64,000 nt of DNA from RPQJ01 sp963698735 (GCA_963698735.1 CAVOSA010000029.1:62001-126000); one strand, 5' to 3'; counted from the first letter of the stretch, positions 19,778 to 28,470 are shown. Program-made: numbers and translations. The notes: generated by a model from the sequence alone, not told the origin.

Positions 19778-21274
19778 TCACGCCTGCTGGCCCTGTTCGA
19801 ACCAGTGCTTGCGCGCTGCGAGAATCAACTCGCCGGCGCGCTTCTCGTCGAGATTCGGGATCTCGGCGAGATCGTCGATCGCCTGCTCGGCCAGGTCCTC
19901 GCGAGTCACGATGCCGTGGCGCGCGAGTTCCGCAGCCATGGTGTCGTCCATGCCTTCGACTTCGAGCAGGTCGGCCGCCGGGGCCGCGACCGTCTCTTCG
20001 CTCGCGATTGCCTGCGTCAGCAGCACGTCGCGCGCGCGATTGCGCAGTTCCTGCACGATGGCTTCGTCGAACTCCTCGATCGACGCGATCTCCGACTGCG
20101 GCACGTAGGCGATCTCCTCGATGCTCGAGAAGCCCTCCTGCACCAGGATCGCCGCGACGTCTTCATCGACGTCGAGCTGCTGCATGAATAGATCGCGCAG
20201 CACCTTCTGCTCGGACTCGCTCTTCTCCTCGGCGGCCTGCTCGCTCATGATGTTGAGCTTCCAGCCGGTGAGCTCGCTGGCGAGGCGGATGTTCTGGCCG
20301 CCGCGGCCGATCGCCTGCGACAGCTTCTCTTCCGCCACGGCGATGTCCATCGAGTGCGACTCCTCGTCCATGACGATCGAACTCACCTCGGCCGGCTGCA
20401 TCGCGTTGATCACGAACTGCGCCGGGTTGTCGTCGTACGGGATGATGTCGACGCGCTCGCCCGCAATCTCGTTGGAGACCGCCTGCACGCGCGAACCGCG
20501 CATGCCGACGCAGGCGCCGACCGGATCGATGCGCGGATCATTGCTGCGCACCGCGATCTTGGCGCGGGCGCCTGAATCGCGCGCGGCGCCGAGGATGTTG
20601 ATGAGGCCCTGGCCGACTTCAGGCACCTCGAGCTTGAACAGCTCGATCAGGAATTCCGGCGCCGTGCGGCTCAGGAACAGCTGCGGGCCACGCGGCTCGG
20701 AACGGACGTCCTTGAGGAAGGCCTTGATGCGGTCCTGGGTGCGGACCGGCTCGCGCGGGATCATCTGGTCGCGCGGGATGAAGCCCTCGGCATTGCCGCC
20801 GAGGTCGACGAAGATACCGTTGCGGTCGACACGCTTGACCAGGCCCGACACCAGCGTGCCGATGCGGAGCTTGTACTGCTCGACGACCTGCGCGCGCTCG
20901 GCTTCGCGCACCTTCTGCACGATGACCTGCTTCGCCGTCTGCGCGGCGATGCGGCCGAAGGCGACCGATTCGAGGGGCACTTCGACGAAACCGCCCGGCT
21001 CCGCGTCGGTCGAGACGTCGAGCGCGTCTTCGAGCCGCAGTTCCTTGTCAGGAAACTCGAGTTCGGTCGAGTCGTCGGCGAAGACCTTCCAGCGCTGGAA
21101 CGTGTCGTAGTCGCCCGTCTTGCGGTTGATCGACACGCGGACGTCGATCTCCTCGCCGTACTTCTTGCGCGTTGCGGACGCGAGGGCGGCTTCGAGTGCC
21201 TCGAAGATGATGTCCTTCTCGACGCCCTTCTCGTTCGAGACGGCATCCACGACCATCAGGATCTCTTTGTTCAT
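19778..21274 (-). CDS. nusA: Transcription termination/antitermination factor NusA
   Basis: RNA polymerase-associated factor in pausing, termination and antitermination. The 498-residue protein has an N-terminal polymerase-binding domain (1-130), an S1 domain (GTLVSGLVKRVDRNGIFVDL), two KH domains (GACVGMRGSRVQAV and AIGRGGQNIRLASEL) and two C-terminal acidic repeats with helix-hairpin-helix character (about 365-495). It is the second gene of the operon and is a candidate regulator of the leader hairpins upstream of rimP. Confidence 0.98.
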   Translation of the reverse strand: MNKEILMVVDAVSNEKGVEKDIIFEALEAALASATRKKYGEEIDVRVSINRKTGDYDTFQRWKVFADDSTELEFPDKELRLEDALDVSTDAEPGGFVEVPLESVAFGRIAAQTAKQVIVQKVREAERAQVVEQYKLRIGTLVSGLVKRVDRNGIFVDLGGNAEGFIPRDQMIPREPVRTQDRIKAFLKDVRSEPRGPQLFLSRTAPEFLIELFKLEVPEVGQGLINILGAARDSGARAKIAVRSNDPRIDPVGACVGMRGSRVQAVSNEIAGERVDIIPYDDNPAQFVINAMQPAEVSSIVMDEESHSMDIAVAEEKLSQAIGRGGQNIRLASELTGWKLNIMSEQAAEEKSESEQKVLRDLFMQQLDVDEDVAAILVQEGFSSIEEIAYVPQSEIASIEEFDEAIVQELRNRARDVLLTQAIASEETVAAPAADLLEVEGMDDTMAAELARHGIVTREDLAEQAIDDLAEIPNLDEKRAGELILAARKHWFEQGQQA

Positions 21275-21302
21275 CGCTCGTCGTCCTCTGAATCGTCCGC
21301 GG

Positions 21303-21758
21303 TCAGTAGTCGGGCGCGAGATGCGCCTTCCTGATGCCCGCTATCGGCAGCCGGTGCAGCCGGCCGTCCACTTCAACCTCGATGGCGTCCTCCCCCGCCG
21401 CGACCAGCCGGCCATTGAACCGGCGGCGCTCGTCGATGGGATGCACCATCTCCACAAAAACCTTCTCGCCCGCGTACGGCGCGAAATGACGCGCCAGCCG
21501 CAGCGGCCGCTCGATGCCGGGTGACGACACCTCGAGCGTGTAGTTGCCCGGGATCGGGTCCGCAGCATCGAGCACCTCGCTGGCGGCGCGACTGGCCCGC
21601 TCGCAGTCTTCGACCGTGATGCCCACGTGGGCCTCGGTGTCGATGTAGATGCGCAGCAGCGCGTTGCCTCGACCCGGCGAGAACTCCAGTTCCCACAGGT
21701 CGTACCCGAGCCCGGCGATGACCGGCTGCAACAGTGCCGTCAGCGTGTCCCTGAGCAT
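21303..21758 (-). CDS. rimP: Ribosome maturation factor RimP
   Basis: Needed for 30S subunit maturation. The 151-residue protein has the N-terminal alpha/beta domain with GYDLWELEF and LRIYIDTEAHVGITVEDC, the conserved linker VSSPGIERPL (about residue 90) and an SH3-like C-terminal domain (GRLVAAGEDAIEVEVDG). The ATG at 21758 is preferred. The open frame continues upstream, but those codons fall across two terminator-like hairpins of the leader and have no family counterpart. Confidence 0.95.
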   Translation of the reverse strand: MLRDTLTALLQPVIAGLGYDLWELEFSPGRGNALLRIYIDTEAHVGITVEDCERASRAASEVLDAADPIPGNYTLEVSSPGIERPLRLARHFAPYAGEKVFVEMVHPIDERRRFNGRLVAAGEDAIEVEVDGRLHRLPIAGIRKAHLAPDY

Positions 21759-21783
21759 CGTCCGGCCTCGCTCGAACCCCACA

Positions 21784-21810
21784 AACGAAAAATGGGCCCG
21801 CGGCCCATTT
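21784..21810 (-). terminator. Leader hairpin 2 before rimP
   Basis: Perfect 9-bp arms (21790-21798 and 21802-21810), 3-base loop, and on the minus strand a T-rich run (TTTTTCGTT). It has the form of an intrinsic terminator and lies about 30 bases before the rimP start, inside the operon leader. Confidence 0.75.
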
Positions 21811-21841
21811 CTTCTTCTCGCGCCCGGCCCCACCGGCCGCC

Positions 21842-21869
21842 GCAAAAGAAAAATCCCCGCTTGCGGGGA
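21842..21869 (-). terminator. Leader hairpin 1 before rimP
   Basis: A C4-G4 stem (arms within 21854-21869) followed on the minus strand by TTTTTCTTTTGC. It is a second terminator-like structure about 45 bases upstream of leader hairpin 2. Together they suggest attenuation of the rimP-nusA-infB operon. Confidence 0.75.
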
Positions 21870-21973
21870 CTTCACTGGCGAATCTCCCGCCGCTCCACGG
21901 CGCCGCGAGGTGCCCAGGACCGGCCAAGGCCCGCCGCGCCCATCGGGCGGCACGGAGTCCTCGGACCCCGGAT

Positions 21974-21979
21974 TCTATA
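21974..21979 (-). promoter_or_regulatory. Putative -10 of the rimP-nusA operon
   Basis: TATAGA on the minus strand, about 105 bases before leader hairpin 1 and followed by a GC-rich start region. No good -35 is visible at 16-18 bases. It is the best candidate in the interval between the aminotransferase gene and rimP. Confidence 0.35.
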
Positions 21980-22055
21980 GAAAAGCTACCGGCCCGGCTA
22001 GTCGGAGTCGGACGTGGACGGCTGCCGGTTGAGCCCGGCGACGACTGACCGCTCG

Positions 22056-23246
22056 TCAGGCCAGCAGCTGCGCCACGGCGTCGGCCACGTAATCCACGTT
22101 GGCGTCGTTGATGCCCGCCACGTTCATCCGGCCGTCCGGCGGCACGTAGACATGATATTCATCGCGCAGCCGCGCAATCCCGGCCTCGGTCAGCCCGAGC
22201 AGCGAGAACATTCCGCGCTGGCGGGTCAGCCAGCCGAAATCGTGCCCGGGCACCCGCACCGCCAGGCGGGACGCGAACAGCGCGCGCAGTGCCTTCATGC
22301 GCGCCACCATCGACGCCACTTCCTGCTCCCATGCCTGCCGCAAGGTCACGTCGCCGAGGACGCGGGCTGCCACGGCCGCGCCATGGTCGGGCGGCATCGA
22401 GTACATGCGGCGTGCCAGTCGCGCCTGGTGGGTGGCGACTGCCACAGTGGCGACGGCATTGGCCGAAACGACGGCAAGCGCCCCGGTCCTTTCGCGGTAC
22501 AGACCGAAGTTCTTGGAGCAGGACACCGCCACCAGTAACTCCGGCACGCGCTGCGCCAGCGCCCGCAGGCCGGCAACGTCGGTTTCCAGGTCGTCGCCGA
22601 AGCCCTGGTACGCGAGATCGATGAAAGGCACGAGGCCACGGCGCTCCGCGACTTCGGCGATTGCGTTCCACTGCTCCGCCGTCGGATCGGCCCCCGTGGG
22701 GTTGTGGCAGCAGGCGTGCAACAGCACCACTGCTCCTGCCGGCAGGCGGCCAAAGTGATCGAGCATCGCGTCGAACCCAAGGTCGCGTCGCGCCGCATCG
22801 AAATATGGATAGCGTTCCAGGCGCAGACCCGAGCTGCCGACCAGGGGTTCGTGGTTGGCCCACGTCGGGTCACTGACATGCACGACCGCCTCCGGTCGCG
22901 ACACCTTGAGCAGTTCCGCGCCGAGCCGCAGCGCGCCGCAGCCGCCGACCGTCTGGATGGTCGCGGTGCGGTCAGCGAGTCCACGCGTCAGCGGGCCCAG
23001 CGCCAGGCCGATGATCCGCTCGTTGAAGTCGAGGTTGCCCGCCGGCCCGACATAGCTCTTTGACGTCTGCGCATCGATCAACAGGCGTTCCGCTTCGCGC
23101 ACTGCCGCGGGCACTGGCGTGTTGCCAGACTCGTCCCGGTAGACCCCGACGCCGAGGTCGACCTTGAGCGGCGAGGTGTCGCGGCGGAAGGCCGCGGTTA
23201 CGCCCAGGATCGGATCGGGCGGAAGCTTGTCCAGCGTTTCGAACAT
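22056..23246 (-). CDS. tyrB: Aromatic amino acid / aspartate aminotransferase
   Basis: PLP-dependent class I aminotransferase of the AspC/TyrB group, 396 residues. Motifs include LGVGVYRDESGNTPV, YVGPAGNLDF, HACCHNPTGADPT and the PLP-lysine motif SCSKNFGLYRERTG; the C-terminal arginine region is present. It is the last gene of the tyrosine-degradation group, so its likely role is tyrosine to 4-hydroxyphenylpyruvate, though aspartate transamination cannot be excluded. The ATG at 23246 matches the family N-terminus (MFETLDKLPPDPILG). Confidence 0.92.
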   Translation of the reverse strand: MFETLDKLPPDPILGVTAAFRRDTSPLKVDLGVGVYRDESGNTPVPAAVREAERLLIDAQTSKSYVGPAGNLDFNERIIGLALGPLTRGLADRTATIQTVGGCGALRLGAELLKVSRPEAVVHVSDPTWANHEPLVGSSGLRLERYPYFDAARRDLGFDAMLDHFGRLPAGAVVLLHACCHNPTGADPTAEQWNAIAEVAERRGLVPFIDLAYQGFGDDLETDVAGLRALAQRVPELLVAVSCSKNFGLYRERTGALAVVSANAVATVAVATHQARLARRMYSMPPDHGAAVAARVLGDVTLRQAWEQEVASMVARMKALRALFASRLAVRVPGHDFGWLTRQRGMFSLLGLTEAGIARLRDEYHVYVPPDGRMNVAGINDANVDYVADAVAQLLA

Positions 23247-23299
23247 GAGGCACCTGTGCGGGCGGACCGCCGCATCATGCCCGAGAACGGCCCCGGGGG

Positions 23300-24301
23300 T
23301 CAGCCGCCTGCCTGCGCAGGTCGCGCCTGGACCACCTGCTGATCGATCGCGCCGAACAGGCTCCCGCCGTCGCGCCCGAACATCTCGATGCGGACGCGAT
23401 CGCCGAAGCGCAGGAACGGCGTGGTCGGCTTGCCGCTCGCGATCTGCTCGAGCGCCCTCGTCTCCGCCAGGCACGACGACCCGCTCGAGCGGTCGTAGTT
23501 CGAGACCGTCCCGGAACCGACCACGGCGCCGGCACCCAACCGGCGCGTTTTCGTGAGGTGCGCGATCAGCTGCGCGAAGTCGAAGGTCATGTCGACGCCG
23601 GCATTGGGTTGTCCGAACAGCCTGCCATTGATGTGCGACACGAGCGGCAGGTGGACCTTGCACCCGCGCCAGTCACTCCCCAGTTCGTCAGGTGTGATCG
23701 CGCACGGCGAGAACGAGGTTGCGGGTTTCGACTGGTAGAAACCGAAGCCCTTGGACAGTTCGGCCGGGATCAGGTGGCGGAGCGACCAGTCGTTGACCAG
23801 CATCAGCAACTTGACGTGGCTGCCGGCGTCGGCGGTGCCGGTCAGCATCGGCACGTCGTCGGTGATGACGGCCACTTCGCCCTCGAGGTCGATGCCGTAG
23901 TCCTCGCTCGGCACGGGCACGTCAGCCGTGGGCGCGATGAAGTCGTCCGAACCACCCTGGTAAACGAGCGGATCCGTCCAGAAGCTCGGCGGCATGTCGG
24001 CCTTGCGGGCCTTGCGCACCAGTTCGACATGGTTGACGTAGGCGGAACCGTCCACCCAGTGATGCGCTCGTGGCAGGGGTGCGAGCGCCTGACGCTGATC
24101 GAACGGCGCGGCACCCTGCACGTCGCCGCGGCCGAGCCGGTCCGAGACTTCCTGCAGCTGCGGTGCCAGGCGCGCCCAGTCATCCAGTGCGGCCTGCAGC
24201 GTCGGCGCAATCGCGGGCACGGGCACGGCCCGCGCCAGGTCACGGCTGACGACGACGAGCTGGCCGTCACGCGTTCCGTTGCGCAGCGTCGCGAGTTTCA
24301 T
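23300..24301 (-). CDS. fahA: Fumarylacetoacetate hydrolase family protein
   Basis: Last enzyme of tyrosine catabolism: fumarylacetoacetate to fumarate plus acetoacetate. 333 residues. It has an N-terminal domain (1-80) and a FAH fold with VPSEDYGIDLEGEVAVITDD (metal-ligand acidic residues), then VGSGTVSNYDRSSGSSCLAE and FLRFGDRVRIEMFGRDG. The ATG overlaps the hmgA stop by 4 bases (ATGA). Context makes this the true fumarylacetoacetase rather than a generic FAH-fold hydrolase. Confidence 0.92.
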   Translation of the reverse strand: MKLATLRNGTRDGQLVVVSRDLARAVPVPAIAPTLQAALDDWARLAPQLQEVSDRLGRGDVQGAAPFDQRQALAPLPRAHHWVDGSAYVNHVELVRKARKADMPPSFWTDPLVYQGGSDDFIAPTADVPVPSEDYGIDLEGEVAVITDDVPMLTGTADAGSHVKLLMLVNDWSLRHLIPAELSKGFGFYQSKPATSFSPCAITPDELGSDWRGCKVHLPLVSHINGRLFGQPNAGVDMTFDFAQLIAHLTKTRRLGAGAVVGSGTVSNYDRSSGSSCLAETRALEQIASGKPTTPFLRFGDRVRIEMFGRDGGSLFGAIDQQVVQARPAQAGG

Positions 24302-25425
24302 TTGCCCTTCCAGCTGTCCACGTACCCTGCCCACTCGACGCCGTGGCCCGCGTCGGTCACTTCGATCGGGTCGCGCGTGTCGATCATGACCGCGTACTCG
24401 TCGGTGGCGGGTTTCGTCTGCTCGAACATGCGAGTGAGCGCCTTCGGGTGCGGCCCATGCGTGAAGCCGGCGGGATGGTACGTGAGCATGCCCGGATGGA
24501 TGTTGTCACGGCTGAAAAAGTCGCCCGCGTGGTAGAAGATGACTTCGTCGTAGTCGTCGTTGTTGTGGAAGAACGGCACCTTCAACGCGCGCGGATCCGT
24601 CTCGAACGGCCGCGGCACGAACGTGCAGACCACGAAGCGCGAGGAGAGGAACGTCGTGTGCGCCGACGGCGGCAGGTGGTAGCGGTGGCTCATGAGCGGG
24701 CGGATGTCGCGCACGTTCAGGCGTACCGGCGCCAGTTCGCCATGCCAGCCCACGGCGTCCAGCGGATTGAACGGATACGTGATGCGGGAGACAGCGCCAC
24801 GCCGCTTGACCTCGACCTGCCACTGCTGCGTCGAGGACTGCTGCGCCTTGAAGACGTCGTCGAGGCGCGGCGTATCGAGGATTGCCGGATCGAATACCGC
24901 GTGCGGGCCGACCAGCCCCCTGTCCGGCAGCATGTAGCTCGCATTGGTCGACTCGATCATCAGCACGTCGACCGGCGCCGAAACCTCCAGTCGCCACATC
25001 GTTCCGCGCGGCAGCATGACGTAGTCGCCCGCCTGCACCGCGAGGTGCCCGAAGTCACAGTAGAGACGCGCGTCGCCCCGGTGCACGAACAGGAGTTCGT
25101 CGCCGTCCGCATTGCGGGCGAGCCGTTCCATGCCCTGGGTCAGTCTCCAGTAGCGCACCCGGCACGAAGCGTTGGCGAGCACCTCTGCCGCGGCCCAAGG
25201 GCTTGTCGATGCCGGAGGGAGTTGCGTGAGGTCCAGCGCTCGCGGCCGCAGCGGACCTTCGAAGTCGGTCCAGCCCGTCGGCGGATGGCGGTGATGGAAG
25301 AACGCGGCCGGACCGAAGAACCCTTCCTTGCTCATTTCGCGCTCGTAGGTGCCCTCGGGCAGGTCGCAGTGCGCCTGCCTCGAGGCGATGCCTTCGACTC
25401 TCGACACGGGAATGTAATTCTTCAT
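24298..25425 (-). CDS. hmgA: Homogentisate 1,2-dioxygenase
   Basis: Fe(II) cupin enzyme that opens the homogentisate ring to maleylacetoacetate. At 375 residues it belongs to the shorter bacterial form rather than the 430-residue human-like form. Conserved iron-site segments are FHNNDDYDEVIFYHAGDFF and HPGMLTYHPAGFTHGPHP near the C-terminus, and the N-terminal cupin is present. It lies between hpd and fahA, as expected for the pathway. Confidence 0.93.
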   Translation of the reverse strand: MKNYIPVSRVEGIASRQAHCDLPEGTYEREMSKEGFFGPAAFFHHRHPPTGWTDFEGPLRPRALDLTQLPPASTSPWAAAEVLANASCRVRYWRLTQGMERLARNADGDELLFVHRGDARLYCDFGHLAVQAGDYVMLPRGTMWRLEVSAPVDVLMIESTNASYMLPDRGLVGPHAVFDPAILDTPRLDDVFKAQQSSTQQWQVEVKRRGAVSRITYPFNPLDAVGWHGELAPVRLNVRDIRPLMSHRYHLPPSAHTTFLSSRFVVCTFVPRPFETDPRALKVPFFHNNDDYDEVIFYHAGDFFSRDNIHPGMLTYHPAGFTHGPHPKALTRMFEQTKPATDEYAVMIDTRDPIEVTDAGHGVEWAGYVDSWKGK

Positions 25426-25464
25426 GGCAGCACCTACCGATTGACCAGGAGCCTCGGACTTACT

Positions 25465-26511
25465 TCAGATCACGCCACGCCTTTCCTGGTCGAGTTCGAT
25501 CGACTCGAACAACGCGCGGAAGTTGCCCTCGCCGAAGCCCTCGTTGCCCTTGCGCTGGATGATCTCGAAGAAAATCGGACCGATGACGTTGGTCGTGAAG
25601 ATCTGCAGCAGGATGCCGTCCTTGTCGCTGCCGTCGATCAGGATGCGGCGCTTCGACAGTTCCCCGAGCTTTTCCTGGTGCCCGTGCACGCGACCGGTTA
25701 CACCCTCGTAATAGGTGTCCGGCGTGTCCTGGAACTGGACGCCGTTCGCGCGCAACGCGTCCACGGTCGTGTAGATGTCGTTCGTGTGCAGGGCGATGTG
25801 CTGGATGCCCTCGCCCTGGTACTCGCGCAGGTATTCCTCGATCTGCGACTTGTCGTCCTGCGACTCGTTGATCGGGATGCGGATCTTGCCGCAGGGGCTG
25901 GTCATCGCCTTGCTGAACAATCCGGTCTTCTTGCCTTCGATGTCGAAATAGCGGATTTCGCGGAAATTGAAGAGGCTTTCGTAGAACCCGGCCCACTTGT
26001 TCATGTTGCCGCGGTGCACGTTGTGCGTGAGGTGGTCGATCACCGTCAGTCCGGTCGTGCGCAACGAACCGCGGTCCGGCGCCGGGACGAAGTCGACGTC
26101 GTAGATGGTGTTCTCGCCGTAACGGTCGACCAGGTAGACGATGCTGCCGCCGATGCCTTCGATCGCCGGGATGTTGAGTTCCATCGGACCGACCGGATTC
26201 GCAACCGGCCTGGCGCCGAGCTCGACGGCACGCTTGAAAGCTTTCGCGGCATCCTTGACGCGGAAAGCCATGGCGCACGCAGACGGCCCGTGCTTCTGCG
26301 CGAACCGCTGGCCGAAGCTGCCGGGCTCGGCATTGATGATGAAGTTGACGTCGCCCTGGCGGTGCAGGGTGACGTTCTTGCTGCGGTGGCGGGCCGCGAC
26401 CGGGAATCCCATGCGTTCGAACAGCGAACGCAGCAGCTCGGGGTCGGGAGCGGTGTACTCGACGAACTCGAAGCCGTCGGTGCCCATCGGATTCTCGAAG
26501 AGGTCGGCCAT
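25465..26511 (-). CDS. hpd: 4-Hydroxyphenylpyruvate dioxygenase
   Basis: Converts 4-hydroxyphenylpyruvate to homogentisate. The 348-residue protein has two VOC domains. The iron ligands are visible: His160 (TVIDHLTHNVHRG), His238 (GIQHIALHTNDI) and Glu316 (GPIFFEIIQRKGNEGFGEG). It is the first gene of the tyrosine catabolic operon and has a recognisable promoter upstream. Confidence 0.96.
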   Translation of the reverse strand: MADLFENPMGTDGFEFVEYTAPDPELLRSLFERMGFPVAARHRSKNVTLHRQGDVNFIINAEPGSFGQRFAQKHGPSACAMAFRVKDAAKAFKRAVELGARPVANPVGPMELNIPAIEGIGGSIVYLVDRYGENTIYDVDFVPAPDRGSLRTTGLTVIDHLTHNVHRGNMNKWAGFYESLFNFREIRYFDIEGKKTGLFSKAMTSPCGKIRIPINESQDDKSQIEEYLREYQGEGIQHIALHTNDIYTTVDALRANGVQFQDTPDTYYEGVTGRVHGHQEKLGELSKRRILIDGSDKDGILLQIFTTNVIGPIFFEIIQRKGNEGFGEGNFRALFESIELDQERRGVI

Positions 26512-26543
26512 GGCTTGCCCGTCCAGTGAAATTAGTTGCAGAT

Positions 26544-26587
26544 GTAACCGTTGGCGCGAATGGTAACCGAAGGCCGCGCCGGGTCAA
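26544..26587 (-). promoter_or_regulatory. Putative hpd operon promoter with direct repeats
   Basis: On the minus strand, TTGACC (26587-26582) and TACCAT (26565-26560) are 16 bases apart. Two direct copies of a 7-mer (GTAACCG on the plus strand, at 26544-26550 and 26563-26569) are 19 bases apart, one of them on the -10. They could bind a regulator of tyrosine catabolism; the repeats do not match a site I can name. Confidence 0.5.
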
Positions 26588-26623
26588 CCAGGTGGACGGC
26601 CCGGCGAGCAGGATCAAGGAGCG

Positions 26624-27433
26624 CTACTGGCTGGCGACTGCGACCGGCGTGAAGGTGTAGTGCCAGGGCTCCCGCGGGGAAACGAGCGGTCCGACGAACC
26701 TGTTGCTCGCCTGCCGCACCGCAGCATCCAGTTTCAGCGCCCAGCCGCCCTGCTCCCAGGTTGCATCGATCGTGCGTGTATCCGTCCCGGCAATGATCTG
26801 TCCGTCCTGATGGACCTGGAAATCGATGGCTCGCATCTGGCCATGCGGGGACAGGCCCGGCGCCGCCACGGTCGGGACTGGCTCCGGCGCGTATGACTTG
26901 AGGAAGGCGGCGAGAGCCTGCGCCCCCGGCTGCGCAGCCTTGCCCGGGCCCGCACTGGCGACATGCGCCTGGGCGTCGGCCAGCAACCGTGCGGAGGCAG
27001 CAGCCACTGATTCGTTGCGATTCCAGTTCGCGAGCTGGATATCGAGGCTGCGCACCTGGGGGTTCACGAACAGCTCATAGCCCGGGCTGGTCTGCGCAAA
27101 TGCCTGGCGCACCCGTTCGATCTCGGCCTGCAGTTCCTGCTGCTCAGGGGAACCTTCGTACGCCGCGATCTGCTCCTGCGACCAGCTCCAGCGCTCCGCC
27201 AGTCGCTCACCGCTGCGCAGGTAGGAGCGCAGTGCAAGCAGCTTGCCGCCCAACCCGTCGATCAGCGGCAGCACCTCGGCAACACGCCCGTCGACCTGCC
27301 CCGCGATCTCAAGTGCCTGCAACTCGAGCACGGCCTCGACGTCGGTGGAGGCCGCGCGCGCTGCAGAGCTGAACGCGACCCATATCGTGCAGAGCGCAAT
27401 CCAGGCCAGACCGGAGTGCGCCCGCTGGCTCAT
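26624..27433 (-). CDS. Exported M15-like peptidase (putative)
   Basis: 269 residues with a signal peptide (residues 1-28, ending ARAAS) and a helical N-terminal region (about 30-165). The C-terminal part resembles D-Ala-D-Ala carboxypeptidases of the VanY/M15 type: SPHGQMRAIDF fits the SxHxxGxAxD zinc motif except for Met at the Gly position, and EPWHYTF fits the ExWH motif. The zinc ligands His, Asp and His are therefore present. Its start overlaps the stop of the L,D-transpeptidase gene (ATGA), which fits a role in peptidoglycan processing. Activity is inferred, and the N-terminal part is unrecognised. Confidence 0.7.
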   Translation of the reverse strand: MSQRAHSGLAWIALCTIWVAFSSAARAASTDVEAVLELQALEIAGQVDGRVAEVLPLIDGLGGKLLALRSYLRSGERLAERWSWSQEQIAAYEGSPEQQELQAEIERVRQAFAQTSPGYELFVNPQVRSLDIQLANWNRNESVAAASARLLADAQAHVASAGPGKAAQPGAQALAAFLKSYAPEPVPTVAAPGLSPHGQMRAIDFQVHQDGQIIAGTDTRTIDATWEQGGWALKLDAAVRQASNRFVGPLVSPREPWHYTFTPVAVASQ

Positions 27434-28470
27434 GGCGCTGCGGTATCCGGCACGCCGTTGGCCAGCACGGTCATCTCGAGCCCCGTGTTCTGCGCCAGGA
27501 TCGGCGCGTCGACGATCACCAGAGTCGAACCCGGCACCAGCAGCGGATACACCTTCTGGCCGAACGCGTAGGGCATGCGCACGCGCCCCCCGACGACCGA
27601 CGCCAGGTCGGTGCCCGCGGCACCGGCATATCCGGACATGCTGACCGCGACCCAGTTACGGGCCGGCGCCCCGGCGACGATCAAGCTCTGGCCATGGCCT
27701 TCACCCTGCGCGACGATGAATGCATGCGCGCCGAGCGGTCGCAGCGGTTCGGTCACCTTGAGTTTCGCACGGCCAATCTCGACGCCGTTGCGCATCACGA
27801 TCACGCGCTGGTCCGCGGCACTCATGACGAGCGACACGGGCCCCGTTGGCGATTTCTCGGGCTCCCACCGGAAAATCTCGTCTTCCGTGAGCCGCGGCTC
27901 GACGTGCGCCTCACCCGTCGACGCCAGCACCGGCGCAACCGCCGGCGGATGAACGACATCCGCCGGCGCCGTCTTCTGGTTGACGACGACGACGGTCATG
28001 CCCATCGGCGAGACCTTGAACAGTTCCTCGGCGAACACGGACGGCAGGTGCACGCAACCGTGCGAGGACGGATACCCGGGCAGCCCGCCGGCATGCAACG
28101 CCACGCCGTCCCACGTCAGGCGCTGGGTATAGGGCATCGAAGCATTGTTGTACTTCGACGAATGATGGTCCCGGTCTTTCTGCAGGATGGTGAAGACGCC
28201 GGTCGGCGTATCGTGACCCGACTTGCCGCTGCTGACAGTCGTATAACCGATCTCGAGGCCGTTGCGGTAGACGAAGGCGAGCTGGTCGTCGAGGCTCACC
28301 ACGACGACGATCGGACCCTCCGGCGCGATGCCGGGATGCCAGACGAACTCACCGGGCTTGAGGGTGTTTGGCGGCGTGAGCGGCGGCGACGATTGCTGCG
28401 CGCCCCAGAACGGCAGCCCAAGGGCGAGCGAGGGCAGCAAGGCCAGCAGGACCAGGTAGAAGCGGCGCAT
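27430..28470 (-). CDS. L,D-transpeptidase with duplicated domain
   Basis: YkuD/ErfK-family enzyme, 346 residues, with a signal peptide (1-22). The catalytic domain (about 52-165) carries HAGGLPGYPSSHGCVHLP with nucleophile Cys139, the SHGCVxL motif. Residues about 211-320 repeat the fold's opening: SLVMSAADQRVIVMRNGVEIG mirrors VVSLDDQLAFVYRNGLEIG at 57-75. This second copy lacks the His/Cys motif, so it looks like a catalytically dead duplicate, perhaps a substrate-binding or self-blocking domain. The ATG at 28470 gives a normal signal peptide. It may cross-link peptidoglycan or attach proteins to it. Confidence 0.88.
   Translation of the reverse strand: MRRFYLVLLALLPSLALGLPFWGAQQSSPPLTPPNTLKPGEFVWHPGIAPEGPIVVVVSLDDQLAFVYRNGLEIGYTTVSSGKSGHDTPTGVFTILQKDRDHHSSKYNNASMPYTQRLTWDGVALHAGGLPGYPSSHGCVHLPSVFAEELFKVSPMGMTVVVVNQKTAPADVVHPPAVAPVLASTGEAHVEPRLTEDEIFRWEPEKSPTGPVSLVMSAADQRVIVMRNGVEIGRAKLKVTEPLRPLGAHAFIVAQGEGHGQSLIVAGAPARNWVAVSMSGYAGAAGTDLASVVGGRVRMPYAFGQKVYPLLVPGSTLVIVDAPILAQNTGLEMTVLANGVPDTAAP

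Noticed and set aside
18235..20187. A 650-codon plus-strand frame opposite infB and nusA
   Set aside because: Composition of a shadow frame; infB and nusA are unambiguous.
21759..21953. Extended N-terminus of RimP
   Set aside because: The extra codons run through two terminator hairpins and have no family counterpart; the ATG at 21758 fits.
24343..26529. A 728-codon plus-strand frame over hmgA and hpd
   Set aside because: It crosses two well-identified genes on the other strand and has no recognisable protein features.
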